From Pedobacter sp. Leaf250 (GTDB lineage Bacteria > Bacteroidota > Bacteroidia > Sphingobacteriales > Sphingobacteriaceae), in the NCBI RefSeq assembly GCF_920984735.1, contig NZ_CAKLBU010000007.1, forward strand, positions 148,545-212,544: a DNA stretch of 64,000 nt, in the 5' to 3' direction. Both the position numbers and the translations under genes were made by a program. Below, in pieces: positions 44,478-53,041 of the stretch (positions within the stretch are counted from its first letter, which is position 1; each line of letters begins with the position of its first letter). The notes beneath the pieces were generated by a model. It was not told the origin of the DNA, ran no database searches, and saw only the letters and a program-made list of their open reading frames with translations.

Positions 44478-44783
44478 TTTTTAAACCATACAGTAATTTA
44501 GATGATATAGTCTGCCTATTGCTAATATCCATTTCTGGTCTATATCTCTATAGTTCCAGCAATGCCAATATTTAATAAAATAAAAAAAATATAGTAAACA
44601 ATACAAGCCATATAATCTATATTCCTATATGTTTCACAAAGATATGCCAACAAGAAGCTTTCTCTGTAAGTTTTCTTAATCTTATAAATATCAACAATAT
44701 TAAAACCCGTATCCAAAGGCTTATAAAACAAAAAAAGACCAAAGCGCAACTGCTTTGGTCTTTTTTATTTATTTCTAATTGTA
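44478..44783. other. 306-nt gap with a bidirectional terminator
   Basis: AT-rich. It contains a strong two-way terminator at its right end (44731-44766). A 69-residue minus-strand open frame begins inside that terminator and is not credible. Nothing else is recognised. Confidence 0.6.
44731..44766. terminator. Bidirectional terminator between the anti-sigma gene and the phosphate transporter gene
   Basis: AGACCAAAGC / GCTTTGGTCT (44736-44745 and 44752-44761) with a 6-nt loop, a run of A before and T after, so it works on both strands for the convergent genes. Confidence 0.88.
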
Positions 44784-45794
44784 CTATTTGAAGTAGTAGA
44801 TAGCTCCATAAATAATGGCGGCTAATGTAGCTGAAACCGGGATGGTTAATACCCATGCCCAGATTAGGTTGATGGTTACACCCCAACGTACTGCAGAAAC
44901 GCTTTTTACTACACCTACACCTACAATCGAACCTGTAATAGTATGTGTTGTAGATACAGGAATACCGAAATGCTCAGTAATACCCAAAGTGATTGCTCCT
45001 GCACCCTCAGCAGCAACACCCTCGAGTGCTGTTACTTTGGTAATTTTCGAACCCATTGTTTTCACAATTTTCCACCCACCACTCATGGTACCCAATGAAA
45101 TTGCCGAATAACAAGCAATTGGCACCCATGCAGGCATAGAATCGAAATCAGGAATAACCTTTGCTGCAATTAATGCTGTAGCAATAATACCCATTACCTT
45201 TTGCGCATCATTACCCCCATGGAAGAAACTTAAAGCCGCAGATGATAATAGTTGCAAACGTTTGAACCACTTTTCTGCTGTAGATGGCTTTGCATAACGG
45301 CAAATGTTAATGATAATCAATGTTAATACAACCGAAATAACCAAACCAATTATTGGTGCTAAAACGATAAATGATACAATCTTAATAACATATCCCATGT
45401 TTACAGCATCCATCGGACTAGCTCCAATAAGTAAAGCATGTGTCATACCAGCACCGGCGAAACCACCGATTAGCGTGTGAGATGAACTGGAAGGAATACC
45501 ATACCACCAGGTTAAAAGATTCCAAATTATCGCAGCAACTAAACCGGCAAGAATAACTTCTAACGTAATATAATTTTCAATTACCGTTTTGGCAACCGTG
45601 TTGGCTACTTTATGATCGGTAAAATAAAAGTAAGCCGCAAAATTAAAAAGCGCAGCCCACAAAACCGCCTGAAAAGGCGTAAGAACTTTTGTAGAAACAA
45701 CTGTTGCAATCGAGTTAGCGGCATCGTGAAAACCGTTAATGTAATCGAAAGCAATAGCCAGAATTACAACAACAACCAATAAGGTAGTTACCAT
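44784..45794 (-). CDS. Inorganic phosphate transporter, PiT family
   Basis: 336 residues, low-affinity phosphate symporter in the inner membrane. The two PiT signature repeats are present: YINGFHDAANSIATVVSTKVLTP near residue 17 and FGIPVSTTHTITGSIVGVG near 270, with FFHGGNDAQKVMGI in the middle and about nine to ten TM helices. It is co-transcribed with the DUF47 gene 12 nt upstream, the standard pit accessory arrangement. Confidence 0.95.
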   Translation of the reverse strand: MVTTLLVVVVILAIAFDYINGFHDAANSIATVVSTKVLTPFQAVLWAALFNFAAYFYFTDHKVANTVAKTVIENYITLEVILAGLVAAIIWNLLTWWYGIPSSSSHTLIGGFAGAGMTHALLIGASPMDAVNMGYVIKIVSFIVLAPIIGLVISVVLTLIIINICRYAKPSTAEKWFKRLQLLSSAALSFFHGGNDAQKVMGIIATALIAAKVIPDFDSMPAWVPIACYSAISLGTMSGGWKIVKTMGSKITKVTALEGVAAEGAGAITLGITEHFGIPVSTTHTITGSIVGVGVVKSVSAVRWGVTINLIWAWVLTIPVSATLAAIIYGAIYYFK

Positions 45795-45806
45795 GTTTGT
45801 TTATTA

Positions 45807-46448
45807 TTAAGCGTTTTTAACCAAGATAGTTTCAAGCACATTCGCCACATCCTCGCACTTATCTGTCGCTTTTTCTATTGTTTGCAAAACCTCTTTTTGT
45901 TTAATTAATTCAATCGCATTGGTTTCGTATTCAAATAAACGGGCAACCGCCAAAGTAAATACATAATCTGCCTGGTTTTCGCCACTGTTAATGCGGATAC
46001 AAGCATCGGCAATTACACGGATGTTTTTGAAACTGCGTAATTCTTTTATTGCCTTATCAATATCAGTACACATTTCTACTAAAAGCTCTGCAATTTTAAC
46101 AATTGGTTCACTAATGGTATTCATGTTGTACATTTGCATGCGGTTTGCAGTACCATAAATATAATCGGCAACATCATCAACAGCAGTAGCCAATTGGTGA
46201 ATGTCTTCCCTATCAAATGGTGTAATGAAGTTCCTGCTCAGTTCCAAGAAAATCGAATGGGTAATATCATCTCCCACGTGCTCCAGACGCTCAATTTCCT
46301 TAAAAATTGTTTTTCTGCTTTCAGCGTCGGCAGTACTAACCATTTCTAAAAGTGCTTCTGAGATTTTTAATGCGTTGCTACCAGCTTGCTCAAAAAGAGG
46401 ATGGAATTTTCTATCTTGAGGTGTAAAGAACTTAAAAATATTGTTCAT
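45807..46448 (-). CDS. DUF47 / PhoU-like phosphate transport regulator
   Basis: 213-residue helical PhoU-like protein that accompanies PiT transporters. Diagnostic segments: IFKFFTPQDRKFHPLFEQ, ERLEHVGDDITHSIFLEL (metal-binding helix), ITPFDREDIHQLATAVDDVADYIY and DKCEDVANVLETILVKNA at the C-terminus. It is the first gene of the operon and lies just behind a Pho-box-like direct repeat. Confidence 0.93.
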   Translation of the reverse strand: MNNIFKFFTPQDRKFHPLFEQAGSNALKISEALLEMVSTADAESRKTIFKEIERLEHVGDDITHSIFLELSRNFITPFDREDIHQLATAVDDVADYIYGTANRMQMYNMNTISEPIVKIAELLVEMCTDIDKAIKELRSFKNIRVIADACIRINSGENQADYVFTLAVARLFEYETNAIELIKQKEVLQTIEKATDKCEDVANVLETILVKNA

Positions 46449-46467
46449 GTTAATTTCTAATATGTTG

Positions 46468-46501
46468 CAAAGCTACAAGCTCAATGTTAAGTTAATGTTA
46501 A
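46468..46501 (-). promoter_or_regulatory. Pho-box-like direct repeat and -7 element of the DUF47-PiT operon
   Basis: On the minus strand: TTAACAT (46501-46495), TAAC, TTAACAT (46490-46484), 8 nt, then TAGCTTTG (46475-46468), an exact TANNTTTG. The repeat covers the -33 position, as Pho boxes cover the -35 region in other bacteria. ATG at 46448 is 20 nt downstream of the -7 element. Confidence 0.7.
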
Positions 46502-46549
46502 TTCATTAATTATATTAAGAAATTGTTTTGCATTCATTATTAGGTATAA

Positions 46550-46756
46550 ATATTTAGAAGCGATACACTTAGCGTTTCAGATCGATTTGGAAATGTACGC
46601 TCTGAACTTTTCGGGAACAGTAGTCCTGCTAAACGCTTTACTCCTCCCGATGAAATATTCCACCATGTTCGCTTATATCAGGTTTATAAACAAGGAACTG
46701 TTCAAAACGGCAAATTCCAAAACAAACCTTTCTGTACGCTATCTGTTCTATACTGA
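46550..46756 (+). pseudogene. Start-less coding-like fragment
   Basis: A plus-strand frame of 68 codons, bounded by TAA (46547) and TGA (46754), reads like real protein (DRFGNVRSELFGNSS, then PPDEIFHHVRLYQVYKQG, then NGKFQNKPFCTLSVLY). It has no ATG, GTG or TTG near the beginning and no readable context. It may be the remnant of a gene or part of a dispersed element; I do not recognise a family. Confidence 0.35.
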
Positions 46757-46768
46757 TAAACCAAAAAA

Positions 46769-48556
46769 ATGACAGCTCAAAACAGGAACAAACTTTGGAT
46801 TTGGATAGGCAGTATTGTTGGTGGGTTAATTCTCATATTGGCATTTGGCGCCATGTTTATCAGTGCTCAGTGGAAACCTATCTTAACCGAAAAAATTAAG
46901 GAAGGTGTTTATAATGGTTCAAATCACCTATATAATATCGATTTTAAAAGCATAAACCTAAATGTAATCACTGGAAGCCTGGCACTCCGTGAGGTAACAC
47001 TGAAGCCAGATACACTGGTATTTGATTCCCTGAAAAAACAAAAGATTGCTCCTGCACATACTTTTGAAATTAAACTTAAAAAACTTCAGATTACAAGGGT
47101 AAGTATTCTAACAGCCTATTTTAAAAAGCGATTGGATATTAACGAGATCTTGCTCGATCGGCCATCAATAAACGTTATATTCAATAAAGTACCTAAGAAA
47201 GAAGATACTGTAAAGGTAAAAAAAACGCTTTACGATCAGATTTCCAAAACCTTTAAATCTGCCCGCGTCCATTCCATTAAAATTATCGATGCCGATTTCG
47301 ATTACATCAATAAAAGTAAATCCGTAAAAACCAAAAACAGCATTAAGCACCTCGATGTAAATGTAAAAGATTTTTTATTGGATTCGCTTTCAGGTACCGA
47401 TACATCGCGGTTTTACTACACTAAAGATATTTCATTTCAAGTTGCAGGTTACAAATCCAACACAAAAGATAGGATGTACACCATGAAAATAGATACAATT
47501 AGCGGCTCTTACTCTTCTAAAAAACTGAATATTAAAGGCTTAACGTTAAAACCACTTTACCCTGAACTTGAATTTACCCGTAAATATAAAATACAAAAAG
47601 ATCGCTACGATTTGAGCTTTACTAATATTGAGTTTAACGGAATCGATTTTATTAAGCTCAACACTGATCAAAAGCTGGAGGCAAAATCAGTAAAAATCGG
47701 ACCAGCTAATGTGGCGGTTTTCATGAGCAGGGAGTCTCCGCCGCCTGCAGGGTTAGATAAAGGCAACAATTATCCGCACATGGCTTTGAAAAGATTAAAT
47801 CTTCCCTTACTTATTGATACCATAAAACTTAAAGATATCGATGTTAAATATTCTGAATATAATCCAGCAAGCAAAAAAGTGGGCTCTGTATCGTTTAAAT
47901 CACTCACAGGAAATATTTTGAATATCACCAACGATAGTTTGCGTTTGGCAACAAACAATCATGCTATTGCTGATTTAAACACCTTATTAATGGGCTCTGG
48001 CAAACTGAATGTTAAAATAGATTTTAATCTTAGCGATCTGAATGGTGCTTTCAGTTACAGCGGCAGCTTAGGGAAATTCGATTTAAAAAACCTCAATTCA
48101 TTATCAAAAAACCTTGGCCTAATAGAAATTGAAAGTGGAAATATCCAAAATATTAATTTTAAAGCCACTGGTAATCTGCGATCAGCTTCGGGCTCAATGG
48201 GTATGTTGTATACCAATTTAAAAGTAAAAATACTTTCGGATAATATTGATGGAGAAGGCACAAAAGAAAAAGGATTATTGTCTTTTTTGGCCAACGCCAT
48301 TTTGGTTAAAGATGAAAATCCAAGCAAAAGTAATACGCCCAGAACAGCAACCATGACCACTACAAGAATTAATTCAGGTTCATTTTTTAACCTCATGTGG
48401 AAGACATTATTTGTAGGTATTAAAGATATTGTTGGTGTTGGTATTGTTCCCGAAAAAAATCCTGTTAAACAGCAAGAGGTTATTGCAAAGAAAGTGAGAC
48501 AACAAAAAAGAGCAGACCGTAGGGAAGCACGTAAGGCTATAAGAGAAAAAAATTAA
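46769..48556 (+). CDS. AsmA-like / DUF748-type membrane-anchored protein, copy 1
   Basis: 595 residues. N-terminal TM helix (about 10-31, WIWIGSIVGGLILILAFGAMF) followed by a long repeating beta-rich periplasmic domain with AsmA-like wording: YNIDFKSINLNVITGSLALREVTLKPDT near the start and GSGKLNVKIDFNLSDLNGAFSYSGSLG near 410. The C-terminus has SFFNLMWKTLFVGIKDIVGV and a basic tail. Proteins of this type span the periplasm and are thought to aid lipid traffic or outer-membrane assembly. The next gene is a paralog. Confidence 0.8.
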   Translation: MTAQNRNKLWIWIGSIVGGLILILAFGAMFISAQWKPILTEKIKEGVYNGSNHLYNIDFKSINLNVITGSLALREVTLKPDTLVFDSLKKQKIAPAHTFEIKLKKLQITRVSILTAYFKKRLDINEILLDRPSINVIFNKVPKKEDTVKVKKTLYDQISKTFKSARVHSIKIIDADFDYINKSKSVKTKNSIKHLDVNVKDFLLDSLSGTDTSRFYYTKDISFQVAGYKSNTKDRMYTMKIDTISGSYSSKKLNIKGLTLKPLYPELEFTRKYKIQKDRYDLSFTNIEFNGIDFIKLNTDQKLEAKSVKIGPANVAVFMSRESPPPAGLDKGNNYPHMALKRLNLPLLIDTIKLKDIDVKYSEYNPASKKVGSVSFKSLTGNILNITNDSLRLATNNHAIADLNTLLMGSGKLNVKIDFNLSDLNGAFSYSGSLGKFDLKNLNSLSKNLGLIEIESGNIQNINFKATGNLRSASGSMGMLYTNLKVKILSDNIDGEGTKEKGLLSFLANAILVKDENPSKSNTPRTATMTTTRINSGSFFNLMWKTLFVGIKDIVGVGIVPEKNPVKQQEVIAKKVRQQKRADRREARKAIREKN

Positions 48557-48619
48557 GAAGCATTTTTTACAGTACAATTATATAATGTATATTGCTGTGA
48601 ATACCATTCCTCTCGTTGA

Positions 48620-50452
48620 ATGCCTGATACCAAAAGAAGAAGAATTAAAATTTTAAAATGGGTTGCTGCAATATTACTGATCATTATTGCATTACTTGCA
48701 GGGTTATCCTGGTTTTTAAATGTAAAATCGCAACCGCTACTTACCAGTCGCATTAAAACGCTCTTATACAAGTCGACAGATAGCCTGTACACCATAAGTT
48801 TTTCAAAAGTATCTACCAATATTTTAACAGGCAGTGCCACACTTTATAATGTAAAAATCACTCCAGATACAAATCGTTTTAATCAGCTCATAACATTAAA
48901 AAGAGCACCTAACAATCTTTATACAGTAAAACTAAAGAAACTTCAGGTTAAACATTTCCATCCTTTAACACTTTACAGGCATCAAAAACTCCAATTGGAA
49001 GAAGTTATTTTTGATAAGCCTGAAGTGCTGATGATGAATAGACAATTTAATTTTAATGAGAACCGACCACCGAGACCGATCAAATCTCCATATGCGATGA
49101 TCTCTCAAAACTTAAAGGAATTCCGTATCGATAATATTTTTTTTAAGGATGCAAGTTTTAAATATATCAATAAAAATGTGCCCAAATCTGTTCCATTCGC
49201 TATTGATGATTTAAACATAACACTAAAAGATTTGCTTGTTGATTCTACTTCTGCAGAGGATCCAGATCGCTTTTATCTTCTTAAAGATGTAATCATCAAC
49301 TTAAAAGATTACAACTACCCCACTCCGGATAAGATGTACAACATTAAGCTGAACCAGTTAGATTTCAAAGCATCAACAGGGAGTTTAAAAGTAAATAAAT
49401 TTCAAGTAGAGCCACTTTACGATGAAATGAAATTTGGCAAAGTTGCTGGTTATGCAAAAGATCGCTTCCATATACAAATGAGCGACATTCTACTTAATGA
49501 TATCGATTTACCCCTTTATATCAGCAAACAAGAATTCCGAGCAAAAGAAATGGCAATAGCCAATGGATTTATTTCCGTTTTTAACGACAATAGTTTGGGT
49601 GTAAACTATTCTCCTTCGGATAGTTTGGAGAACAGGGTTCGCCGATTTCCACACCAACTATTGCAGCAAATGACTGCACCTGTGCTCATCCAGAAAATAA
49701 AACTGAAAGACGTTGATGTAAGTTATGCCGTTTATAATGGAGAAAGCCAGCAAAGAGGGAAAATTTCTTTCGAAAAAACTTCCGGCGTATTTAAAAACGT
49801 AACCAACCTAACTAAAATAAAGGCTATAAATCCTTTTATGGAAGTAAACTTAAATACTTATTTATTGGGTCAAGGGCAATTGGATTTAAAATTTAATTTT
49901 AACCTGTTAGCTAAAAATGGTGATTTTACATACAAAGGGCAACTCCATACATTTAATGCTCGGGTATTAAATCAAATTACAAAACCGTTGGGATTGGTGC
50001 GCATTAATCGGGGAATAGTAGATAAACTTAAATTTGATTTTAAAGCTAACAATGATGGCGCCAAGGGAAAAGTAGATTTCTATTATTACGATTTATCGGT
50101 AGCGCTGATGAAAAATGATCCAAGCAAAGACCATTTAGTAACCCGTGGCTTGTTGTCGATCTTAGCAAATGCATTAATCATTAAGTCAGAAAACCCAAGT
50201 TTGGATGGCAAATTCACATCGGCTGCTGTTAATTATAATCGTGTGCAGAACACTTCTTTCTTCAATTTAATTTGGAAAAGTTTATTTATTGGGATAAAAA
50301 ACAGCGTCGGTATTACCGAACAAAAACAGGAAGAAATAAGAAAGCATATTAAAAATTTTAATGAGATGCGGGAAAATCATCGCATTAGAAAACAAAAAAG
50401 ATTGCAGCGTAGGCAGCAAAGAGAAAGGGAGGCTAAAAACGAAAAGCGTTAA
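48620..50452 (+). CDS. AsmA-like / DUF748-type membrane-anchored protein, copy 2
   Basis: 610 residues with the same layout as its upstream neighbour: N-terminal TM (about 11-32), YTISFSKVSTNILTGSATLYNVKITPDT, GQGQLDLKFNFNLLAKNGDFTYKG, and the C-terminal SFFNLIWKSLFIGIKNSVGI plus a strongly basic tail (KQKRLQRRQQRERE). The two clearly arose by duplication and have diverged well. They are 63 nt apart and probably co-transcribed. Confidence 0.8.
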   Translation: MPDTKRRRIKILKWVAAILLIIIALLAGLSWFLNVKSQPLLTSRIKTLLYKSTDSLYTISFSKVSTNILTGSATLYNVKITPDTNRFNQLITLKRAPNNLYTVKLKKLQVKHFHPLTLYRHQKLQLEEVIFDKPEVLMMNRQFNFNENRPPRPIKSPYAMISQNLKEFRIDNIFFKDASFKYINKNVPKSVPFAIDDLNITLKDLLVDSTSAEDPDRFYLLKDVIINLKDYNYPTPDKMYNIKLNQLDFKASTGSLKVNKFQVEPLYDEMKFGKVAGYAKDRFHIQMSDILLNDIDLPLYISKQEFRAKEMAIANGFISVFNDNSLGVNYSPSDSLENRVRRFPHQLLQQMTAPVLIQKIKLKDVDVSYAVYNGESQQRGKISFEKTSGVFKNVTNLTKIKAINPFMEVNLNTYLLGQGQLDLKFNFNLLAKNGDFTYKGQLHTFNARVLNQITKPLGLVRINRGIVDKLKFDFKANNDGAKGKVDFYYYDLSVALMKNDPSKDHLVTRGLLSILANALIIKSENPSLDGKFTSAAVNYNRVQNTSFFNLIWKSLFIGIKNSVGITEQKQEEIRKHIKNFNEMRENHRIRKQKRLQRRQQREREAKNEKR

Positions 50453-50506
50453 ACATAAAATGTGTAACGTTTTTCTATCTTTAATATCTAAACCAAAAAC
50501 TAAATC

Positions 50507-51061
50507 ATGATTATCGCCATTATTCTTGTCGTACTCCTACTTATTGGGATTTTCTTTTACAATTCATTAATTGGTAAAAAAAACCAAGTAACCAATGCTT
50601 TCTCTGCAATTGATGTAATGCTCAAGAAGCGCTTCGATTTAATACCGAACTTGGTTGAAGTTGTTAAACAGTATACAAATTACGAGTCGGAAACACTTTC
50701 GAAAATTGTAGAACTTAGAACCAAGGCCGCAGCGGGCAATATAACCGATGCTGAAAAAGCGCAAATTGATAGTCAGCTAAGTACAAGCGTTAAAGGATTA
50801 ATGGTTAATGTAGAGAACTATCCTGATTTAAAGGCCAATACCAATTTTATAAATCTTCAGAGCACTTGGGCAGAAAGTGAAGAGCAAATTGCTGCAGCCA
50901 GACGCTCTTATAATTCTGCCGTTACCGATTACAATAATTCAATTATGATGTTTCCTGGAAGTTTATTTGCAGGAATGTTAAACTTCCATCCGGTTCCGGT
51001 TCTAGAAACTGCTGTTGAAGAACGAAAAAACATAAGCGCAAAAGATCTTTTCAATAGTTAA
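50507..51061 (+). CDS. LemA family protein
   Basis: 184 residues. N-terminal TM helix (about 1-19) and the LemA core: GKKNQVTNAFSAIDVMLKKRFDLIPNLVEVVKQY, LKANTNFINLQSTWAESEEQIAAARRSYNSAVTDYNN and MFPGSLFAGM near the C-terminus. The function is unsettled; members are membrane-anchored helical bundles. The last base overlaps the start of the DUF3137 gene, a common partner. Confidence 0.93.
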   Translation: MIIAIILVVLLLIGIFFYNSLIGKKNQVTNAFSAIDVMLKKRFDLIPNLVEVVKQYTNYESETLSKIVELRTKAAAGNITDAEKAQIDSQLSTSVKGLMVNVENYPDLKANTNFINLQSTWAESEEQIAAARRSYNSAVTDYNNSIMMFPGSLFAGMLNFHPVPVLETAVEERKNISAKDLFNS

Positions 51062-52020
51062 TGCAATTTTTTAGTTTGGCCGGAAATGTAGCCCTTCAAA
51101 ATGTTTTGGCTACAATGGAGGTGGGGCGTAAAAAAATTGCTTCTACTCAAAAAAAAGGATATTTTTCTATTGGTGGAGGCATTGTGCTTGGCATAGTTGG
51201 TTCGATCTTAGGCGTTCCAATGCCATCGATTATAGCCGGATTAATACCTGTTATTTATGGTGGAATTGTGCTCTACAAAATCAACGATGAGCTGCAAGCT
51301 TACAAGCAGGCCTACAAACGAGATGTTATTGGCGAAGCACTACAGTTTTTAGATTCGAGTTTAACCATTTCTCCAAAAGATGGCATTTTAGCAAATGAAT
51401 TTATCCAATCGCAACTTTTTTCTACAGAGCCTGATCGATACAAAACTGAAGATTTAGTATGCGGAAAAGCCGATAAAACAGCATTTTATTTTGCAGAGGT
51501 TCATGCAGAATATAAAACCGTAACGCAAACTAAAAATGGAACAAAAACAGAATGGCACGATATTTTTAAAGGAATCATTTTTGTTGCCGATTTTAATAAA
51601 AATTTCAATGGTGTAACCATCGTTCGTCCGAAAGATTTTGGGAGTGCCATTGGCGCATGGTTTTCAAATAATCTATTTTCTTTTGGCAGTAATGATGTGA
51701 TTAAATTAGAAAATGTAGATTTTGCAAAAGCCTTTATTACCTACGGAACAGATCAGGTAGAATCCCGTTATTTGCTAACACCAGCCATGATGGAACGGAT
51801 CTTGAAATTGAATAACAATTCAAAATATTCTATTTCGCTATCATTTATTCAATCGAGAATGTATATCGGTTTCCCTTTGGACAGAAACTATTTTGAGGCA
51901 CCTATTTTTAAATCATTGTTAAATCCCGATTTGCTCAACGAAGATATTTCTACGATAAAATTCATGTATGATATTATAAAAGAGCTCGATTTAAATACCA
52001 GAATTTGGGGAAAAGGATAA
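51061..52020 (+). CDS. DUF3137 family membrane protein
   Basis: 319 residues. Two adjacent hydrophobic helices (about 34-50 and 52-72, IGGGIVLGIVGSILGVPMPS then IIAGLIPVIYGGIVLY) precede a soluble domain with GKADKTAFYFAEVHAEYK, WHDIFKGIIFVADFNKNF and ERILKLNNNSKYSISLSFI. These fit DUF3137, often paired with LemA. The function is unknown. It ends the plus-strand block before the signalling cluster. Confidence 0.88.
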   Translation: MQFFSLAGNVALQNVLATMEVGRKKIASTQKKGYFSIGGGIVLGIVGSILGVPMPSIIAGLIPVIYGGIVLYKINDELQAYKQAYKRDVIGEALQFLDSSLTISPKDGILANEFIQSQLFSTEPDRYKTEDLVCGKADKTAFYFAEVHAEYKTVTQTKNGTKTEWHDIFKGIIFVADFNKNFNGVTIVRPKDFGSAIGAWFSNNLFSFGSNDVIKLENVDFAKAFITYGTDQVESRYLLTPAMMERILKLNNNSKYSISLSFIQSRMYIGFPLDRNYFEAPIFKSLLNPDLLNEDISTIKFMYDIIKELDLNTRIWGKG

Positions 52021-52063
52021 ACTTATTGGTATCCTAAAAAACATGAATGCAATAAAGAATTGG

Positions 52064-52429
52064 CTAACTTAAATGTTTTTTCACAATTGCTTCCAAAGCC
52101 TCAATATCAAAAGGTTTGGATAAATAACTATCAGCGCCAGCTTCATCAGCCAGTGCTGAAATATCATTATTTGCAGAAAAGTATATAACGGGAATGTGTT
52201 TTAAATTAGGATTACTTTTTATGGCCCTTGTGGCTTGTATTCCACCTAAATCCGGAAGCCAGTTATCCATAAAAATAATGTCGGGCATGTAAGCTGCTAC
52301 CTGGGATTCAATATCATTTGCTGTTTCCGAGGTTTTAATTTCATAGCCCGCATCTTCCAAAATGAAAGTACAGAGATCTAAAATATCTCTATTGTCATCA
52401 AAAACGAATACTTTTTTTGCATCAGCCAT
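52064..52429 (-). CDS. Single-domain response regulator
   Basis: 121 residues, receiver only. The acidic pocket is in VFDDNRD, the phospho-Asp in IIFMDNWLPDLGG (near residue 56) and the Lys in SYLSKPFD. No output domain, so it probably acts in a phosphorelay with the hybrid kinases of the cluster. It is last in the minus-strand run, 21 nt after CheB. Confidence 0.92.
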   Translation of the reverse strand: MADAKKVFVFDDNRDILDLCTFILEDAGYEIKTSETANDIESQVAAYMPDIIFMDNWLPDLGGIQATRAIKSNPNLKHIPVIYFSANNDISALADEAGADSYLSKPFDIEALEAIVKKHLS

Positions 52430-52450
52430 AAGTTATCTCCTAAAGGCAGT

Positions 52451-53041
52451 TTAATTTTTAAAATTTAATTTATTTATAAATTCTGCCATTTCAAAACTAT
52501 TTAAAATAACATGTGGCTTAGCATTATTTACCGCTTGCTGTGGCATATAAGGCATTACAGCAGTATCGGGATTTTGGATAACCACCAATCCACCCAATTT
52601 ATTTACCGTTTTTAAGCCTTCTACTCCATCAGCATTTGATCCTGAAAGTAAAATGCATACCAACTCATCCTTAAAAACTTCGGCTGCAGATTGAAAAGTA
52701 ACATCAATTGATGGTCTGGAAAAATTAACTTTCTCCGAATAATCAAGAGAAATGGTCTGATCATCCTCAATTAACAAATGATAATCTGCGGGTGTAATGT
52801 ATACATTTCCTTTTAAAATTGGCTGCTTTTCTTCAGCTTCTCTTACACTGAGATTGGTACGGCTTTGTAATAAATCAGTTAGCAATGAATCGTTTCCCGA
52901 TTTGCGGTGCGTTACCAGTATTATAGGAAAGTTAATGTCGTTTTTTAGATCAGGAAAAATTTCCAAAAGTACATCTAAACTTCCAGCAGATCCGCCTATT
53001 ATTAAAGCACTACATTTTCTGGATGTTAGAGTTTCCGCCAT
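52451..53041 (-). CDS. CheB-type methylesterase domain protein (no receiver)
   Basis: 196 residues, only the catalytic domain. The triad is visible as Ser18 in IIGGSAGSLDVL, His45 in LVTHRKSGND and Asp in SGSNADGVEGLK (near residue 138). The usual N-terminal receiver is missing. Its start overlaps the CheR gene by 16 nt. With no chemoreceptor or flagellar gene nearby, it more likely acts in a non-motility signalling complex, as in CheB/CheR-kinase systems of other Bacteroidetes. Confidence 0.9.
   Translation of the reverse strand: MAETLTSRKCSALIIGGSAGSLDVLLEIFPDLKNDINFPIILVTHRKSGNDSLLTDLLQSRTNLSVREAEEKQPILKGNVYITPADYHLLIEDDQTISLDYSEKVNFSRPSIDVTFQSAAEVFKDELVCILLSGSNADGVEGLKTVNKLGGLVVIQNPDTAVMPYMPQQAVNNAKPHVILNSFEMAEFINKLNFKN

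Larger units (their letters stand above)
46449..46768. other. 320-nt gap: Pho-type promoter and a coding-like remnant
   Basis: The left part holds the promoter and Pho-box-like repeat of the DUF47-PiT operon. The right part (46550-46756) is open in one plus-strand frame without a start codon. No clear promoter for the AsmA-like genes was found. Confidence 0.6.

Noticed and set aside
44540..44749. 69-residue minus-strand open frame
   Set aside because: Its start lies inside the bidirectional terminator (44731-44766) and the hydrophobic stretch is explained by the AT-rich base composition.
46587..46772. 61-residue plus-strand open frame before the first AsmA-like gene
   Set aside because: It overlaps the AsmA-like start, has no family-like features, and a different frame of the same DNA (46550-46756) reads much more like protein.
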